Source: Duganella rivi (lineage in GTDB: Bacteria; Pseudomonadota; Gammaproteobacteria; Burkholderiales; Burkholderiaceae_D). Taken from it: a stretch of DNA of 64,000 nt. The stretch lies in assembly GCF_009857435.1 (NCBI RefSeq), contig NZ_WWCK01000002.1:186001-250000 (forward strand), read 5' to 3'. Below, in pieces: positions 11,658-20,140 of the stretch; positions within the stretch are counted from its first letter, which is position 1, and every line of letters begins with the position of its first letter. Position numbers and translations under genes: made by a program. The notes under the pieces are model-generated. The model did not search any database and was not told where the DNA came from. It was given only the letters and a program-made list of their open reading frames with translations.

Positions 11658-12959
11658 ATGAACATCTCTGATAACAAAGCCACTCTCTCGTTCTCCGATG
11701 GCAGCCCAGCGGTCGAATTCCCGATCTACAAGGGCACCGTTGGCCCGGACGTCATCGATATCCGCAAGCTGTACGCCGGCACCGGCAAGTTCACCTACGA
11801 CCCAGGCTTTATGTCGACCGCGTCGTGCAACTCGTCGATCACCTACATCGACGGCGACAAAGGCGAACTGCAATACCGCGGCTACCCAATCGAACAGCTG
11901 GCCGTGAACGCCGACTTCATGGAATCGTGCTACCTGCTGCTGAACGGCGAACTGCCGAACGGCGTGCAGAAAAAAGAATTCGTCGACACCGTGACCAAGC
12001 ACACCATGGTGCACGAACAGATGCAATTCTTCTTCCGCGGCTTCCGTCGTGACGCGCACCCGATGTCGGTACTGGTTGGTACCGTTGGCGCGCTGGCCTC
12101 GTTCTACCACGACTCGCTGGACATCAACGATGCCAAGCAGCGTGAAATCTCGGCCATCCGCCTGATCGCCAAGATGCCTACCCTGGTGGCGATGGCTTAC
12201 AAGTACTCGATCGGCCAGCCGTTCATGTACCCACGCAACGACCTGTCGTACTCGGCCAACTTCATGCGCATGATGTTCGGCAATCCGTGCGAAGAGTACA
12301 AAGTCAACGACGTGCTGGTGCGCGCTCTTGACCGTATCCTGATCCTGCACGCCGACCACGAGCAGAACGCTTCGACCTCGACCGTGCGTCTGGCCGGTTC
12401 GTCGGGTGCGAATCCGTTCGCCTGTATCGCTGCCGGTATCGCTTGCCTGTGGGGCCCTGCCCACGGCGGCGCCAACGAAGCGGCACTGACCATGCTGAAA
12501 GAAATCGGCTCGGTCGAGAACATTCCTGCCTTCATCGCTCAGGTGAAAGACAAGAACTCGGGCGTGAAGCTGATGGGCTTCGGTCACCGCGTCTACAAGA
12601 ACTTCGACCCACGTGCGAAGCTGATGCGCGAAACCTGCTACGAAGTGCTGAACGAACTGGGCCTGCAAGACGACCCACTGTTCAAGCTGGCGATGGAACT
12701 GGAAAAGATTGCACTGAACGACGAATACTTCGTCTCGCGCAAACTGTACCCGAACGTCGACTTCTACTCGGGCATCGTGCAGTCGGCACTGGGCATCCCA
12801 GTCTCGCTGTTCACCGGCATCTTCGCGATGGCGCGTACCATCGGCTGGATCGCCCAGTGGAACGAAATGATCGCCGACCCGGAACAGAAAATCGGCCGTC
12901 CACGCCAGCTGTTCGTCGGCTCGGCAACCCGCGACGTACCACCGCTGGACAAGCGTTAA
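11658..12959 (+). CDS. gltA: citrate synthase (type II, hexameric)
   Basis: GltA condenses oxaloacetate and acetyl-CoA to citrate. The 433-residue product matches Gram-negative type II citrate synthases. Catalytic residues are visible in [27 protein letters not shown] and PNVDFYSG (the His/His/Asp triad region), and the N-terminal extension [21 protein letters not shown] is typical. It has a good SD (AAGGAAGAG). It is followed by a strong terminator and closes the TCA block. Confidence 0.97.
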   Translation: MNISDNKATLSFSDGSPAVEFPIYKGTVGPDVIDIRKLYAGTGKFTYDPGFMSTASCNSSITYIDGDKGELQYRGYPIEQLAVNADFMESCYLLLNGELPNGVQKKEFVDTVTKHTMVHEQMQFFFRGFRRDAHPMSVLVGTVGALASFYHDSLDINDAKQREISAIRLIAKMPTLVAMAYKYSIGQPFMYPRNDLSYSANFMRMMFGNPCEEYKVNDVLVRALDRILILHADHEQNASTSTVRLAGSSGANPFACIAAGIACLWGPAHGGANEAALTMLKEIGSVENIPAFIAQVKDKNSGVKLMGFGHRVYKNFDPRAKLMRETCYEVLNELGLQDDPLFKLAMELEKIALNDEYFVSRKLYPNVDFYSGIVQSALGIPVSLFTGIFAMARTIGWIAQWNEMIADPEQKIGRPRQLFVGSATRDVPPLDKR

Positions 12960-12982
12960 TCCAGGGTTTTACGCAGCAAATG

Positions 12983-13010
12983 AAAAACGGGCTTCGGCCC
13001 GTTTTTTTTT
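12983..13010 (+). terminator. Rho-independent terminator after gltA
   Basis: AAAAACGGGC-TTCG-GCCCGTTTTT forms a compact UUCG-capped hairpin followed by nine T residues, 24 bases past the gltA stop codon. The A-run on the left arm means it may also work in reverse. Confidence 0.9.
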
Positions 13011-13081
13011 CGCCGATTGCCGGAACTTACTGCTGCGCTGCCAGTCCAAGCCTTATCCATAACCGTTGTGGAGGGCAAGTG

Positions 13082-13408
13082 ATGGACATCTCCCATATGG
13101 AGCCCAGGCTGCTCCAATGCGGCCTGACGCAAGAGCAGGTCAACGAACTGAAAGCTGCCGCCGCCAAACTCCCACCCGGCATTGAGGACGGCACGCTAAT
13201 CAACATTCCCCGCATCCCCGGCCTCACGCAACAGCAATCCGAGTTACTTGTGTCGCGTTTGTTGGATCGACTGGCCATCGAGCTTGGCCTACCAGTCGAT
13301 GATCCCGACCTATATGATGAGTTAGGCTTTCCTTCGTTAGAAGAATTGATAGAGCTTGCTGAGCGCCATGAGCAGGTAATGCAGACGAAGGAACATGAGC
13401 GTGCCTAA
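13082..13408 (+). CDS. hypothetical protein, first gene of a small pair
   Basis: A 108-residue soluble protein (MDISHMEPRLLQCG...) starts at an ATG with a strong SD (GTGGAGGGCAAGTG), just after the gltA terminator. It has a predicted helical N-terminus with QVNELKAAAAKLPPG, and an acidic C-terminal half rich in Leu/Glu/Asp (LGLPVDDPDLYDELGFPSLEELIELAERHEQV). There is no signal peptide or membrane segment. I do not recognise the family. Two bases separate it from the following gene, so they are almost certainly cotranscribed and possibly act together. Confidence 0.7.
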   Translation: MDISHMEPRLLQCGLTQEQVNELKAAAAKLPPGIEDGTLINIPRIPGLTQQQSELLVSRLLDRLAIELGLPVDDPDLYDELGFPSLEELIELAERHEQVMQTKEHERA

Positions 13409-13410
13409 AC

Positions 13411-13674
13411 ATGGATATCTTAGCTTCCGCGATGCGTCGGCTCCTTACGTCCATAGGTACCATGGGCGGGCTCGCCTTACGGGTATGGAAGCTGTTATCG
13501 CACCTAATTTTTCTTGAAGAACGGCGACGCGTAGAGCACCTGCGGAATGAAGGCCACGAAATTCAAAATATGCAGGCATACGAAAAGCTTTTGGCGCAAC
13601 ACGCCAAGCTCATGCGCGCTTTAGGAAGTAGTCCGAAAGATGTCGAGACATTGATTGTTGAGCTAATGAATTAA
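13411..13674 (+). CDS. hypothetical protein, second gene of a small pair
   Basis: An 87-residue protein starts two bases after the previous stop codon. The N-terminal part (residues 8-35) is amphipathic or weakly hydrophobic (SIGTMGGLALRVWKLLSHLIFL). A charged helix follows (EERRRVEHLRNEGHEIQNM), and the tail resembles a short dimerisation helix. No known family was recognised. It reads toward, and is convergent with, the small lipoprotein gene at 13686-13841. Confidence 0.62.
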   Translation: MDILASAMRRLLTSIGTMGGLALRVWKLLSHLIFLEERRRVEHLRNEGHEIQNMQAYEKLLAQHAKLMRALGSSPKDVETLIVELMN

Positions 13675-13685
13675 CGCTTACGAGC

Positions 13686-13841
13686 TTACTTGAGATTGCA
13701 CGCTATGCCTGATGCCAAAATAGGAGTGGTTCCGCAACATGAGGAAGTTGAATTTAGGGAGCGCAAAATAGAGCCGCCATTTATGGACGTCGCACACGCA
13801 GAAAGTAGCGCCGCGATAATGAAAAACAAAATGATTTTCAT
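13686..13841 (-). CDS. small lipoprotein (51 residues)
   Basis: A short reverse-strand gene with strong SD (AAGGAG, 8 bases before the ATG at 13841) encodes MKIILFFIIAALLSACATS followed by about 32 residues. The first 15 residues form a lipoprotein signal with lipobox LLSAC, so Cys16 would be lipidated after SPase II cleavage. The mature part is small, Ser/Thr-rich and has three more cysteines, including a CC pair. No family recognised; the surrounding DNA is more A+T-rich than the housekeeping regions. It could be an entericidin-like or envelope-stress peptide, but nothing in the sequence settles that. Confidence 0.62.
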   Translation of the reverse strand: MKIILFFIIAALLSACATSINGGSILRSLNSTSSCCGTTPILASGIACNLK

Positions 13842-13900
13842 ATCTACTACTCCTTAACTTCATGTCTGCAAATTGCCGTTTGCTGGCGGAGATTGGCTAC

Positions 13901-14236
13901 CTAACTTTTGCTTTCTTGCAGAAGCTGATGGAAGACAGCGCGGCTGTCTTCGTCGATGCGGAGGAATTGGACGCCGGTTTTGTAGCCTAGCTCGGTGTCG
14001 GGATCGCTATAGACCACCTGGCCCATGGCTAGCACGTTGTGGTTGGTGTCTCCCAGCTGGATCTTGAACGAGACGGCACAGTATTGCGCGAGGCGGATCT
14101 GATTTTCGGTTTGCAGGCTGATGCCGCCGTGCGACAGATCCAAGGTTTGGACCTCGTGGCGGCTTTCGTCAGTCATGGTGAGCACGGCCGGCTGGCGGAC
14201 AGCGTGGCGGCGGGCGCTGCGGGCTTTTTGAGTCAT
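13901..14236 (-). CDS. PilZ domain protein (c-di-GMP binding)
   Basis: This 111-residue single-domain protein has the two PilZ ligand motifs: an RxxxR-type run at the N-terminus (ARRHAVRQPAV) and DLSHGGISLQ (D/NxSxxG) on a beta strand. A C-terminal GVQFLRID strand follows. PilZ proteins bind cyclic di-GMP and alter motility, secretion or polysaccharide production through partner proteins. It stands alone on the reverse strand, divergent from the export cassette that follows. Whether it affects that cassette is unknown. Confidence 0.85.
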   Translation of the reverse strand: MTQKARSARRHAVRQPAVLTMTDESRHEVQTLDLSHGGISLQTENQIRLAQYCAVSFKIQLGDTNHNVLAMGQVVYSDPDTELGYKTGVQFLRIDEDSRAVFHQLLQESKS

Positions 14237-14437
14237 GGTGCTACCGAGAGTTGGATTGTGAAAAGATTATCACATTCTCCGGCGGTGTTCAGGAAGTTTT
14301 CAGGCCTTGGCTCCGCACAGTATCTCAAATCCTCTCCATTAACATTCCTCAATAGAAAGCTTGCGTTATAGCAATGTCTTATCTTTCTCGGCGCGCAAAA
14401 TGGACTCAACGGGTAATCAGAGAGCGGGAAGATAAAC

Positions 14438-15685
14438 ATGCGCAGCTGCGATCAATTATTTCGTGAAGAGATTCTTCGTGCGCATGGGGCAAGCCCATTC
14501 GGGTCAATTATATTGATGCGACCCGTGCCGATATTGCTTGCGGCATGGATTGCGATTTTGCTGAGCGTTGCACTTTGTTTGTTTTTAATCCTGGGAAAGT
14601 ACACGCCAAAGGTGCGTGTTACGGGACAAATTGTGCCGGTTGGTGGTGCGATCAGGGCAGTGGCTCCGCAGTTTGGCCGCATCGTGACAGCTCATGTTCA
14701 CGAGGGGGCGGCGGTCACTATCGGCCAGGTTATCTATGAATTGTCGTCGGAACGCAATACTGAGAACCGCAATATTGATACACGTATCAATGCCGCGTTG
14801 GTCGAAAAGCAAAAGCTGCTTGATCAGGAGCAGTTGATGCAGGTCGCACAATTGACGCGTCTGGAGCAGGCGCTGGGTGAACGACGTCGACTCAGCCAAG
14901 CTGGACTGACGCGTTTCGATCAAGAGATATTGTTGCAGCAGAATCGAGTGGCGAATATCACCAAAGTGCTGGCGCGTTATCGGTCCTTGCGCGAAGAAGG
15001 CTTTGTGTCGGAACTACAGCTTATCCAGTATGAAAGCGAGCAGGGGGAGCAGCTTGGCCGTCTGCAGACGTTGGAGCGAGCCAAACTGGATGCGTTACGC
15101 GATCTGCGGCAAATCGATGCCGACACGGAGCAATTACGTAGCCAGATCGTTATTGGTAACCTGCAGGCGCGCCGTGCCCGTAGTGATCTTGAGCATGAAG
15201 TGGCCGAGCAGTCTGCACGGGCGCGAATTCAAGTGCTTGCACCCGCAACAGGAAGGATTACCGCATTGTCCGCCGTGATGGGGGAGTCGGTTGGCGCCGG
15301 TGCGGTGCTGGCAACTGTCATTCCCGCTGACTGTGTGCTTGAAGCACACCTGATGGCCCCATCGCGTGCTATCGGATTCGTATCGACTGGCCAAAGTGTA
15401 CGCCTGCGAGTGGCGGCATTTCCCTATCAAAAATTCGGCCAGATTCACGGGACGGTGGGCAATGTCGAGTTGAGCCCGTCCTCTTCCGGCGCATTGTCCC
15501 AAGTGACCGAACCCATGTATCGGATCACGGTCCAGTTGGCCCGGCAATCGGTTGATGGCTTGGGGCGCCAACATCAATTCAAAGCAGGCATGGCGGTGGA
15601 AGCTGATATGCGGCAGGAACCGCGTCGCCTGATCAACTGGTTGTTCGATCCCATTTTGAGCGCAGCCAAGGACTATGCCAGTTGA
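14438..15685 (+). CDS. HlyD-family periplasmic adaptor (membrane fusion protein) of a peptide exporter
   Basis: A 415-residue membrane-fusion protein has a short cytoplasmic N-terminus and one membrane helix (about residues 31-52). A biotinyl-lipoyl half-motif (VRVTGQIVPVGGAIRAVAP) precedes a long coiled coil (about 105-265). The second lipoyl half (IQVLAPATGRITALS) and a C-terminal beta domain follow. Such adaptors link an inner-membrane ABC exporter to the outer membrane in type I secretion. It is the first gene of the cassette with the precursor, hydrolase and C39-peptidase ABC transporter. The start at 14438 has GGGAAG upstream. Confidence 0.9.
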   Translation: MRSCDQLFREEILRAHGASPFGSIILMRPVPILLAAWIAILLSVALCLFLILGKYTPKVRVTGQIVPVGGAIRAVAPQFGRIVTAHVHEGAAVTIGQVIYELSSERNTENRNIDTRINAALVEKQKLLDQEQLMQVAQLTRLEQALGERRRLSQAGLTRFDQEILLQQNRVANITKVLARYRSLREEGFVSELQLIQYESEQGEQLGRLQTLERAKLDALRDLRQIDADTEQLRSQIVIGNLQARRARSDLEHEVAEQSARARIQVLAPATGRITALSAVMGESVGAGAVLATVIPADCVLEAHLMAPSRAIGFVSTGQSVRLRVAAFPYQKFGQIHGTVGNVELSPSSSGALSQVTEPMYRITVQLARQSVDGLGRQHQFKAGMAVEADMRQEPRRLINWLFDPILSAAKDYAS

Positions 15686-15758
15686 TGCAGATTCAGGATT
15701 GCGGTCGACGCACTGCAATGATCGCGCGATGCCCTCATGGTAGCGCGAGTAGCATCGG

Positions 15759-15775
15759 CCATCCCGCCGGGATGG
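15759..15775 (+). other. hairpin between adaptor and precursor genes
   Basis: CCATCCC-GCC-GGGATGG is a perfect 7-bp stem with a 3-base loop followed by TTGTTT. It lies 30 bases before the precursor ATG. It could be a weak terminator, or an RNA processing or stability element that lets the precursor be expressed differently from the adaptor. Confidence 0.55.
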
Positions 15776-15804
15776 TTGTTTAACTTACTTTGGAGGTTCA
15801 AATC

Positions 15805-16146
15805 ATGCGAACAATTACCAGTCAAGAACAGGCCGCCGTCGTGGGAGGTATTGATAGCGTAAATGTCCCTGCTAAGAAGAAAGACGACGGAGCGGCATCG
15901 GCCGCGCTCCAAATGTCCATCAGCAATAGCGGCGCGAACAGCGCCGGCTCAGCCGGGGGCGTTGGCGGAAGCGGAAAGCAGACCATCACGACCTGTGTTG
16001 ATACCGTTACACAGGTCAGTCAAACCGGCGGTCCGTCTGAAATGAGTTTTGGCGTTCAAGGCGTGAGCTTGAGGCAAGTCCCTAAGATCGAATCTGTCAC
16101 CAAAACCAGCAAGTGCACGAGTGTCACAACTCAGCGCAGCCAATAA
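15805..16146 (+). CDS. double-glycine-leader peptide precursor (candidate secreted bacteriocin/effector)
   Basis: The 113-residue product starts at an ATG with a strong SD (TTTGGAGGTTC). Its N-terminus MRTITSQEQAAVVGG fits the leader recognised by C39 peptidases: hydrophobic residue at -12, Glu at -8, Val at -4 and Gly-Gly at -2/-1. Cleavage after G15 would release a 98-residue product, Ser/Thr/Gly-rich with a Gly/Ala/Ser segment (about 38-58). It has only two cysteines (C64, C104), which could form one disulfide. No known bacteriocin class recognised. Neighbouring genes supply the adaptor and the C39-containing exporter, so it is the probable cargo. Function (bacteriocin, signal or adhesin) is not determined. 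Confidence 0.72.
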   Translation: MRTITSQEQAAVVGGIDSVNVPAKKKDDGAASAALQMSISNSGANSAGSAGGVGGSGKQTITTCVDTVTQVSQTGGPSEMSFGVQGVSLRQVPKIESVTKTSKCTSVTTQRSQ

Positions 16147-16168
16147 GCGCTTGGCTTTCCGTGATTTA

Positions 16169-16194
16169 ACCGCCGGATAGAAAAATCCGGCGGT
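16169..16194 (+). terminator. strong hairpin after the precursor gene
   Basis: ACCGCCGGAT-AGAAAA-ATCCGGCGGT is a perfect 10-bp stem located 22 bases after the precursor stop and 22 before the next start. It lacks a good T-run (TCATTGT follows), so it is probably a leaky terminator or a 3' stabiliser that raises precursor mRNA over the downstream export genes. Confidence 0.6.
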
Positions 16195-16216
16195 CATTGT
16201 CTGTATCGGTGAAATC

Positions 16217-17497
16217 ATGCGGAATCGTATATCGAACATCGTACTTTGGGGCGTCTTTTTTATGTGCACATTGTGCTTGCATCCGGCTTTTGCCCAGCAC
16301 ACGTGGCACTTTTCTGTTCCTGCGAGCGCGTCCTCTGATGCGATGCGCGGACAGGTTGATTGGCCAAATGGAGCGCTGAACCAATGGGATGGGCCTGTGC
16401 TATTGCTCGTATCGTCGGGTAATCCGAATGATCGTGATGGCTGGCTGGTCAGGTCAATTGAAACAGTATGGTGGGAACGCCTACCTCTAAAAGAATTTAC
16501 AGTCGCGCTGCTGGCCGAAGGCATCGCAGTCATTCGCTTTGATAATCCGGGTGTGTTGCCTCCGTCGCTGAAATGTCGGGAGACTATTCGTAAGCGGGGC
16601 CTTAGCGCTGAAGTCTTGCGAAAGCACTGTCTGAATGCTGCGGTCGTGGGAAAGTTCACGCCCACGAGGTATTTGAACAATATAGAAAGTCTGTTACTCC
16701 GTGTGCAAGCCCAGATGCCAGCTGTTCGGAGCAGGCTAGCCGCATTAGGTTTTTCAGAAGGTTTGTACCATGCCGCGTCGCTGGCAGATCGGGGAAGGTT
16801 CGTTCTGCAAGGGTTGATTTCGATTGGCTCTCCAGCAGAAGCATTCACATCATTGAGTCACTGGCAGGGAGTAGAGCGTGTTATGGAAACGCTGGCGGAC
16901 TTCGATGTCAATATGGACGGTATTGTCACCAATGAGGAAATCAGACAAGGACATCAAAGGGGCATCAATAACTTCCTCAGTCTTGGTGGCTGGCTTAGTG
17001 AGAGCGGCGCTTGGGGAGATGATAATCGCGCCACCCTGAATGCTCGAGCATTGTTGGCCTACGAGGAGATTCGGCAGCGGTATATCGATATAGCTGGTCC
17101 TGGTAAGCTGGAATGGGTGACGGAAGCCAACGGTGTGCCTGTCCCCAATATGACAGAGTCACTTTGGCAGCTTCATTTCTTCGGCGAGCTTGCTCCTCTG
17201 GATGTGATGCAGCGGCGTGCTATTCCGGGGTTGTTTTTTTGGGGCGAGAATGATCGACAGGTGGGTATTGGCCGACAAGCAGATCTGGTGGATCAAGCGA
17301 TAAAAGGAGGGGCGGATATCCAATATCGACGCCTGCCCGGTCGATACCATTTACTCTCACGGCACGAGGACTTGGACTGGCTAGAGGCCGATTTCATGCC
17401 GATCATTGCGAAACAGGTGGTCCTGTTTCTGAAAGGGCGCCGCTGTCAGGAACTTGACGCACGCGGCCGCGATTGCTGGCCACGGCCAGATCAATGA
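16217..17497 (+). CDS. exported alpha/beta hydrolase with an EF-hand-like insertion
   Basis: A 426-residue protein begins with a signal peptide (residues 1-26, ending HPAFA). The alpha/beta-hydrolase core shows the nucleophile elbow LGFSEGL (Ser180 in GFSEG), an acidic residue in FFWGENDRQ and a late histidine in GRYHLLSRH. Between core and lid, residues 230-241 (DVNMDGIVTNEE) fit a canonical calcium-binding EF-hand loop. It lies inside the precursor/exporter operon, six bases before the ABC gene. It may process, modify or provide immunity to the exported product. Substrate and natural partner are unknown, and no closer family was recognised. Confidence 0.7.
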   Translation: MRNRISNIVLWGVFFMCTLCLHPAFAQHTWHFSVPASASSDAMRGQVDWPNGALNQWDGPVLLLVSSGNPNDRDGWLVRSIETVWWERLPLKEFTVALLAEGIAVIRFDNPGVLPPSLKCRETIRKRGLSAEVLRKHCLNAAVVGKFTPTRYLNNIESLLLRVQAQMPAVRSRLAALGFSEGLYHAASLADRGRFVLQGLISIGSPAEAFTSLSHWQGVERVMETLADFDVNMDGIVTNEEIRQGHQRGINNFLSLGGWLSESGAWGDDNRATLNARALLAYEEIRQRYIDIAGPGKLEWVTEANGVPVPNMTESLWQLHFFGELAPLDVMQRRAIPGLFFWGENDRQVGIGRQADLVDQAIKGGADIQYRRLPGRYHLLSRHEDLDWLEADFMPIIAKQVVLFLKGRRCQELDARGRDCWPRPDQ

Positions 17498-17503
17498 TAG
17501 AGC

Positions 17504-19621
17504 ATGGCAGGTCTACTCCACATGAATGCAAAGATTCCTTTGGCCTTTGGCGCCAAGCAAGTCCCCATGATTTTGCAGACTGAGGCCGCCGAGTGCGGCT
17601 TGGCCTGTCTGGCGATGATCGCCGGATGGTATGGTCATCATACCGATTTGTCCGTGCTGCGCGCCCGCTTTGTCATTTCGCTCAATGGTGTCAATCTGAC
17701 CCATCTTGTACAGTATGCAAATGGTCTGAAGTTGTCGGCGCGCGCGCTTAGACTGGAGATCGAAGAATTGGGGCAGCTCGCGCTACCGTGCATATTGCAC
17801 TGGGATTTGAACCATTTTGTGGTCTTGGTGAACACGGATCGCAAAGGTATCTTGATTCATGATCCCGCCGTGGGCGCGCATCACGTACCCTACGCGCAGG
17901 TAGCCAAGTATTTCACCGGTGTAGCGTTGGAACTGACGCCGATGGCAAGTTTCAAGCCCGCCGACGAGCGGCGCCGCGTATCGTTGATGGCACTGATGGG
18001 CAGGGTTGACGGATTGTGGCGCAGTTTCGGACTGGTGTTTGGTATGGCGTTGGCTCTTGAAGTGTTCGCGCTGGCGGCGCCGATGTTGAATCAGTGGGTG
18101 GTGGATGAAGCGCTGGTATCAGCGGATCGCAGTTTGCTCAATGTACTGGTGGGCGGCTGTGCCCTGATGCTGGCGATCCAGACCGCCATTTCGTTGGCGC
18201 GGGGCTGGACCGTCATGTATTTATCCACGCACCTTAGTCTGCAGTGGATGGCGAATGTGTTCACGCATTTATTGCATTTACCGATGGCGTGGTTCGAGAA
18301 GCGGCACTTGGGGGATGTTGTGTCGCGTTTCGGTTCCGTCTCGACCATTCAACATACGCTGACGACCGGCTTTATCGAGGCGATACTCGATGGCCTGTTT
18401 GCCCTCGCAACTCTGGCGATGATGTTGATCTATAGTGTGCAGTTGGCCGCTGTGGTGCTGATCGCGGTGCTGGTTTATGCGGGGATAAGGGTTCTGTCGT
18501 TCGGGCCGCTGCGTATGGCAAATGAAGAGGCTTTGCTACTGGGGGCGAAAGAGCATAGTCATTTTCTGGAGACGATCCGTGGCGTGCAGGCGATCAAGCT
18601 GTTTGGCAGGGAGCTGGACCGCCGTGGCCGCTGGGTGAATCTATTGGTCGATTCAGTCAACCGCAGTGTGCGCACCGAGAAGTTCATGCTGTGGTTTGGC
18701 ATTGCCAGTACCGCCGTGTTCAGCGCTGAGCACCTGACCGTACTGTGGCTCGGTGCCGGCAAGGTGATGGATGGTGCCCTGACCATTGGCATGTTGTTGG
18801 CATTTACATCTTACGGTGCGCAGTTCGGTGGACGCATGGCGGCGTTGATTAACCGATTCGTGGAGTTTCGTCTGCTGTCCGTTCATGCCGAACGTTTGGC
18901 CGATATCGTGCTGGAGGCCGTTGAGCCGGAGGGGCAACAAGCTCATGTGACTACGGAGTTGGCGCCACGCATAGAATTGGTGGACGTGAGTTTTCGTTAC
19001 GCGGAAAACGAGCCTTGGATCATCCGGCATTTGACGTTAACAATAGAGCCGGGCGAGTCGGTTGTGCTGGTCGGGCCTTCCGGTGGCGGCAAGACCACCC
19101 TCGTCAAGTTAATTCTGGGAATCCTCAAACCAACGGAGGGGGAACTGCGCCTTGGTGGCTGTCCAATGCAATTGTTGGGGGCGTCGGCCTCAAGGCGCCT
19201 CATGGCCGCAGTAATGCAAGACGACCATTTGTTGGCTGGTTCGTTCGCCGAAAACATTAGTTTCTTTGACCCGCAACCACTGCAGGAGCGCATTGAGTTG
19301 TGCGCTAGCATGGCGGCGGTGCATGATGATATCGTGGGGATGCCAATGGGATACCATACTCTGGCGGGTGATATGGGAATGACTCTATCCGGCGGGCAGA
19401 AGCAGCGAATACTACTTGCCCGTGCGCTGTACAAGTCCCCGAAGATCATGATTCTAGATGAGGCCACCAGCCATTTGGATGTGCTGCGGGAGCGGCAGGT
19501 TAATCAAGCGATCGGCGAATTGGCGATGACACGTATCTGCGTTGCCCACAGGCCGGAAACGATTGCCATGTCGGGGCGTGTGATTCGATTGGGTAACGAC
19601 ATGCCCGGCCTTACACAGTGA
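17504..19621 (+). CDS. peptidase-domain (C39) ABC exporter
   Basis: A 705-residue bacteriocin-type ABC transporter that cleaves double-glycine leaders during export. The N-terminal C39 peptidase (residues 1-135) has an intact catalytic set: Q25, C31 in EAAECGLACLAMIAGWYG, H104 in LNHFVVL and D120 in IHDPA. A six-helix membrane domain (about 160-450) follows. The C-terminal ATPase has Walker A GPSGGGKTTLVK (about 524), signature LSGGQKQR, Walker B IMILDEATSHLD and a switch histidine in CVAHRPET. ATG 17504 is six bases after the hydrolase gene; ATG 17522 is an alternative start. The matching precursor is the GG-leader gene at 15805-16146. Confidence 0.93.
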   Translation: MAGLLHMNAKIPLAFGAKQVPMILQTEAAECGLACLAMIAGWYGHHTDLSVLRARFVISLNGVNLTHLVQYANGLKLSARALRLEIEELGQLALPCILHWDLNHFVVLVNTDRKGILIHDPAVGAHHVPYAQVAKYFTGVALELTPMASFKPADERRRVSLMALMGRVDGLWRSFGLVFGMALALEVFALAAPMLNQWVVDEALVSADRSLLNVLVGGCALMLAIQTAISLARGWTVMYLSTHLSLQWMANVFTHLLHLPMAWFEKRHLGDVVSRFGSVSTIQHTLTTGFIEAILDGLFALATLAMMLIYSVQLAAVVLIAVLVYAGIRVLSFGPLRMANEEALLLGAKEHSHFLETIRGVQAIKLFGRELDRRGRWVNLLVDSVNRSVRTEKFMLWFGIASTAVFSAEHLTVLWLGAGKVMDGALTIGMLLAFTSYGAQFGGRMAALINRFVEFRLLSVHAERLADIVLEAVEPEGQQAHVTTELAPRIELVDVSFRYAENEPWIIRHLTLTIEPGESVVLVGPSGGGKTTLVKLILGILKPTEGELRLGGCPMQLLGASASRRLMAAVMQDDHLLAGSFAENISFFDPQPLQERIELCASMAAVHDDIVGMPMGYHTLAGDMGMTLSGGQKQRILLARALYKSPKIMILDEATSHLDVLRERQVNQAIGELAMTRICVAHRPETIAMSGRVIRLGNDMPGLTQ

Positions 19622-19668
19622 ATGGCGTGTCCGCTTGTAAGCAGCAGTTGACATGGTGTTGTCGAGAA

Positions 19669-19989
19669 TCAGGCCTTGGCTGCGGCGCTGTCGAAATGCA
19701 GCATGTGTTCGACGTGGACTTTGATTTCGCTGTTCAGGCTGGCCAGTGCTTTGCGCAACGCGCGGGCGGAGGCTTCGCCGATGCCGCCGACGGTGATGCT
19801 GTGCTCGTAAAAGCCGCCACGGCGCAGGATCAGCCACTTGTCGACGCGGGCGTTGGAGCTTTTCAAGGTCGATTCCAGTTCGCCAGCAGCAGGCTGGCTG
19901 GCGCCCAGCGACAGATGGAAGGTGTGCGTCATGCGGAACTGTTGATCCAGTGCGCTGGCGTCTTGGGTGAGGGAAGTCTGATTGGTCAT
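19669..19989 (-). CDS. hypothetical protein with ACT/ferredoxin-like fold pattern
   Basis: A 106-residue protein on the reverse strand starts at 19989 with a good SD (TGGAG). The core (about residues 20-100) alternates strand-helix-strand-strand-helix-strand. It contains FHLSLGAS, a helix with LESTLKSSNARVD, strands around KWLILRRGG and YEHSITVGG, a helix ARALRKALASL, and IKVHVEHML. That order suits an ACT-like regulatory domain, but no ligand motif identifies it. It is convergent with the ABC exporter and is probably a separate unit. Confidence 0.55.
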   Translation of the reverse strand: MTNQTSLTQDASALDQQFRMTHTFHLSLGASQPAAGELESTLKSSNARVDKWLILRRGGFYEHSITVGGIGEASARALRKALASLNSEIKVHVEHMLHFDSAAAKA

Positions 19990-20140
19990 GGTAGCTCCAG
20001 AAATCTTGGCTCGATTCGGAGCAAACCACGTGCACCCGCTTCGTTGCCGTTAAAAGGCCGCATCGCCACAAGGGCTTCCACCTTGCCCGGGGAGGCAGGT
20101 TGGCGTCGGATCAACCGACTCTTGATGCATAAATAATATC

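Noticed and set aside
13678..13863. 61-residue reverse frame over the small lipoprotein region
   Set aside because: A different frame on the same strand has a strong SD, a signal peptide and a lipobox; this frame has none of these.
14374..14466. 30-codon forward frame (MSYLSRRAKW...) before the adaptor gene
   Set aside because: No SD, overlaps the adaptor start and is too short to judge; a leader peptide cannot be excluded but is not supported.
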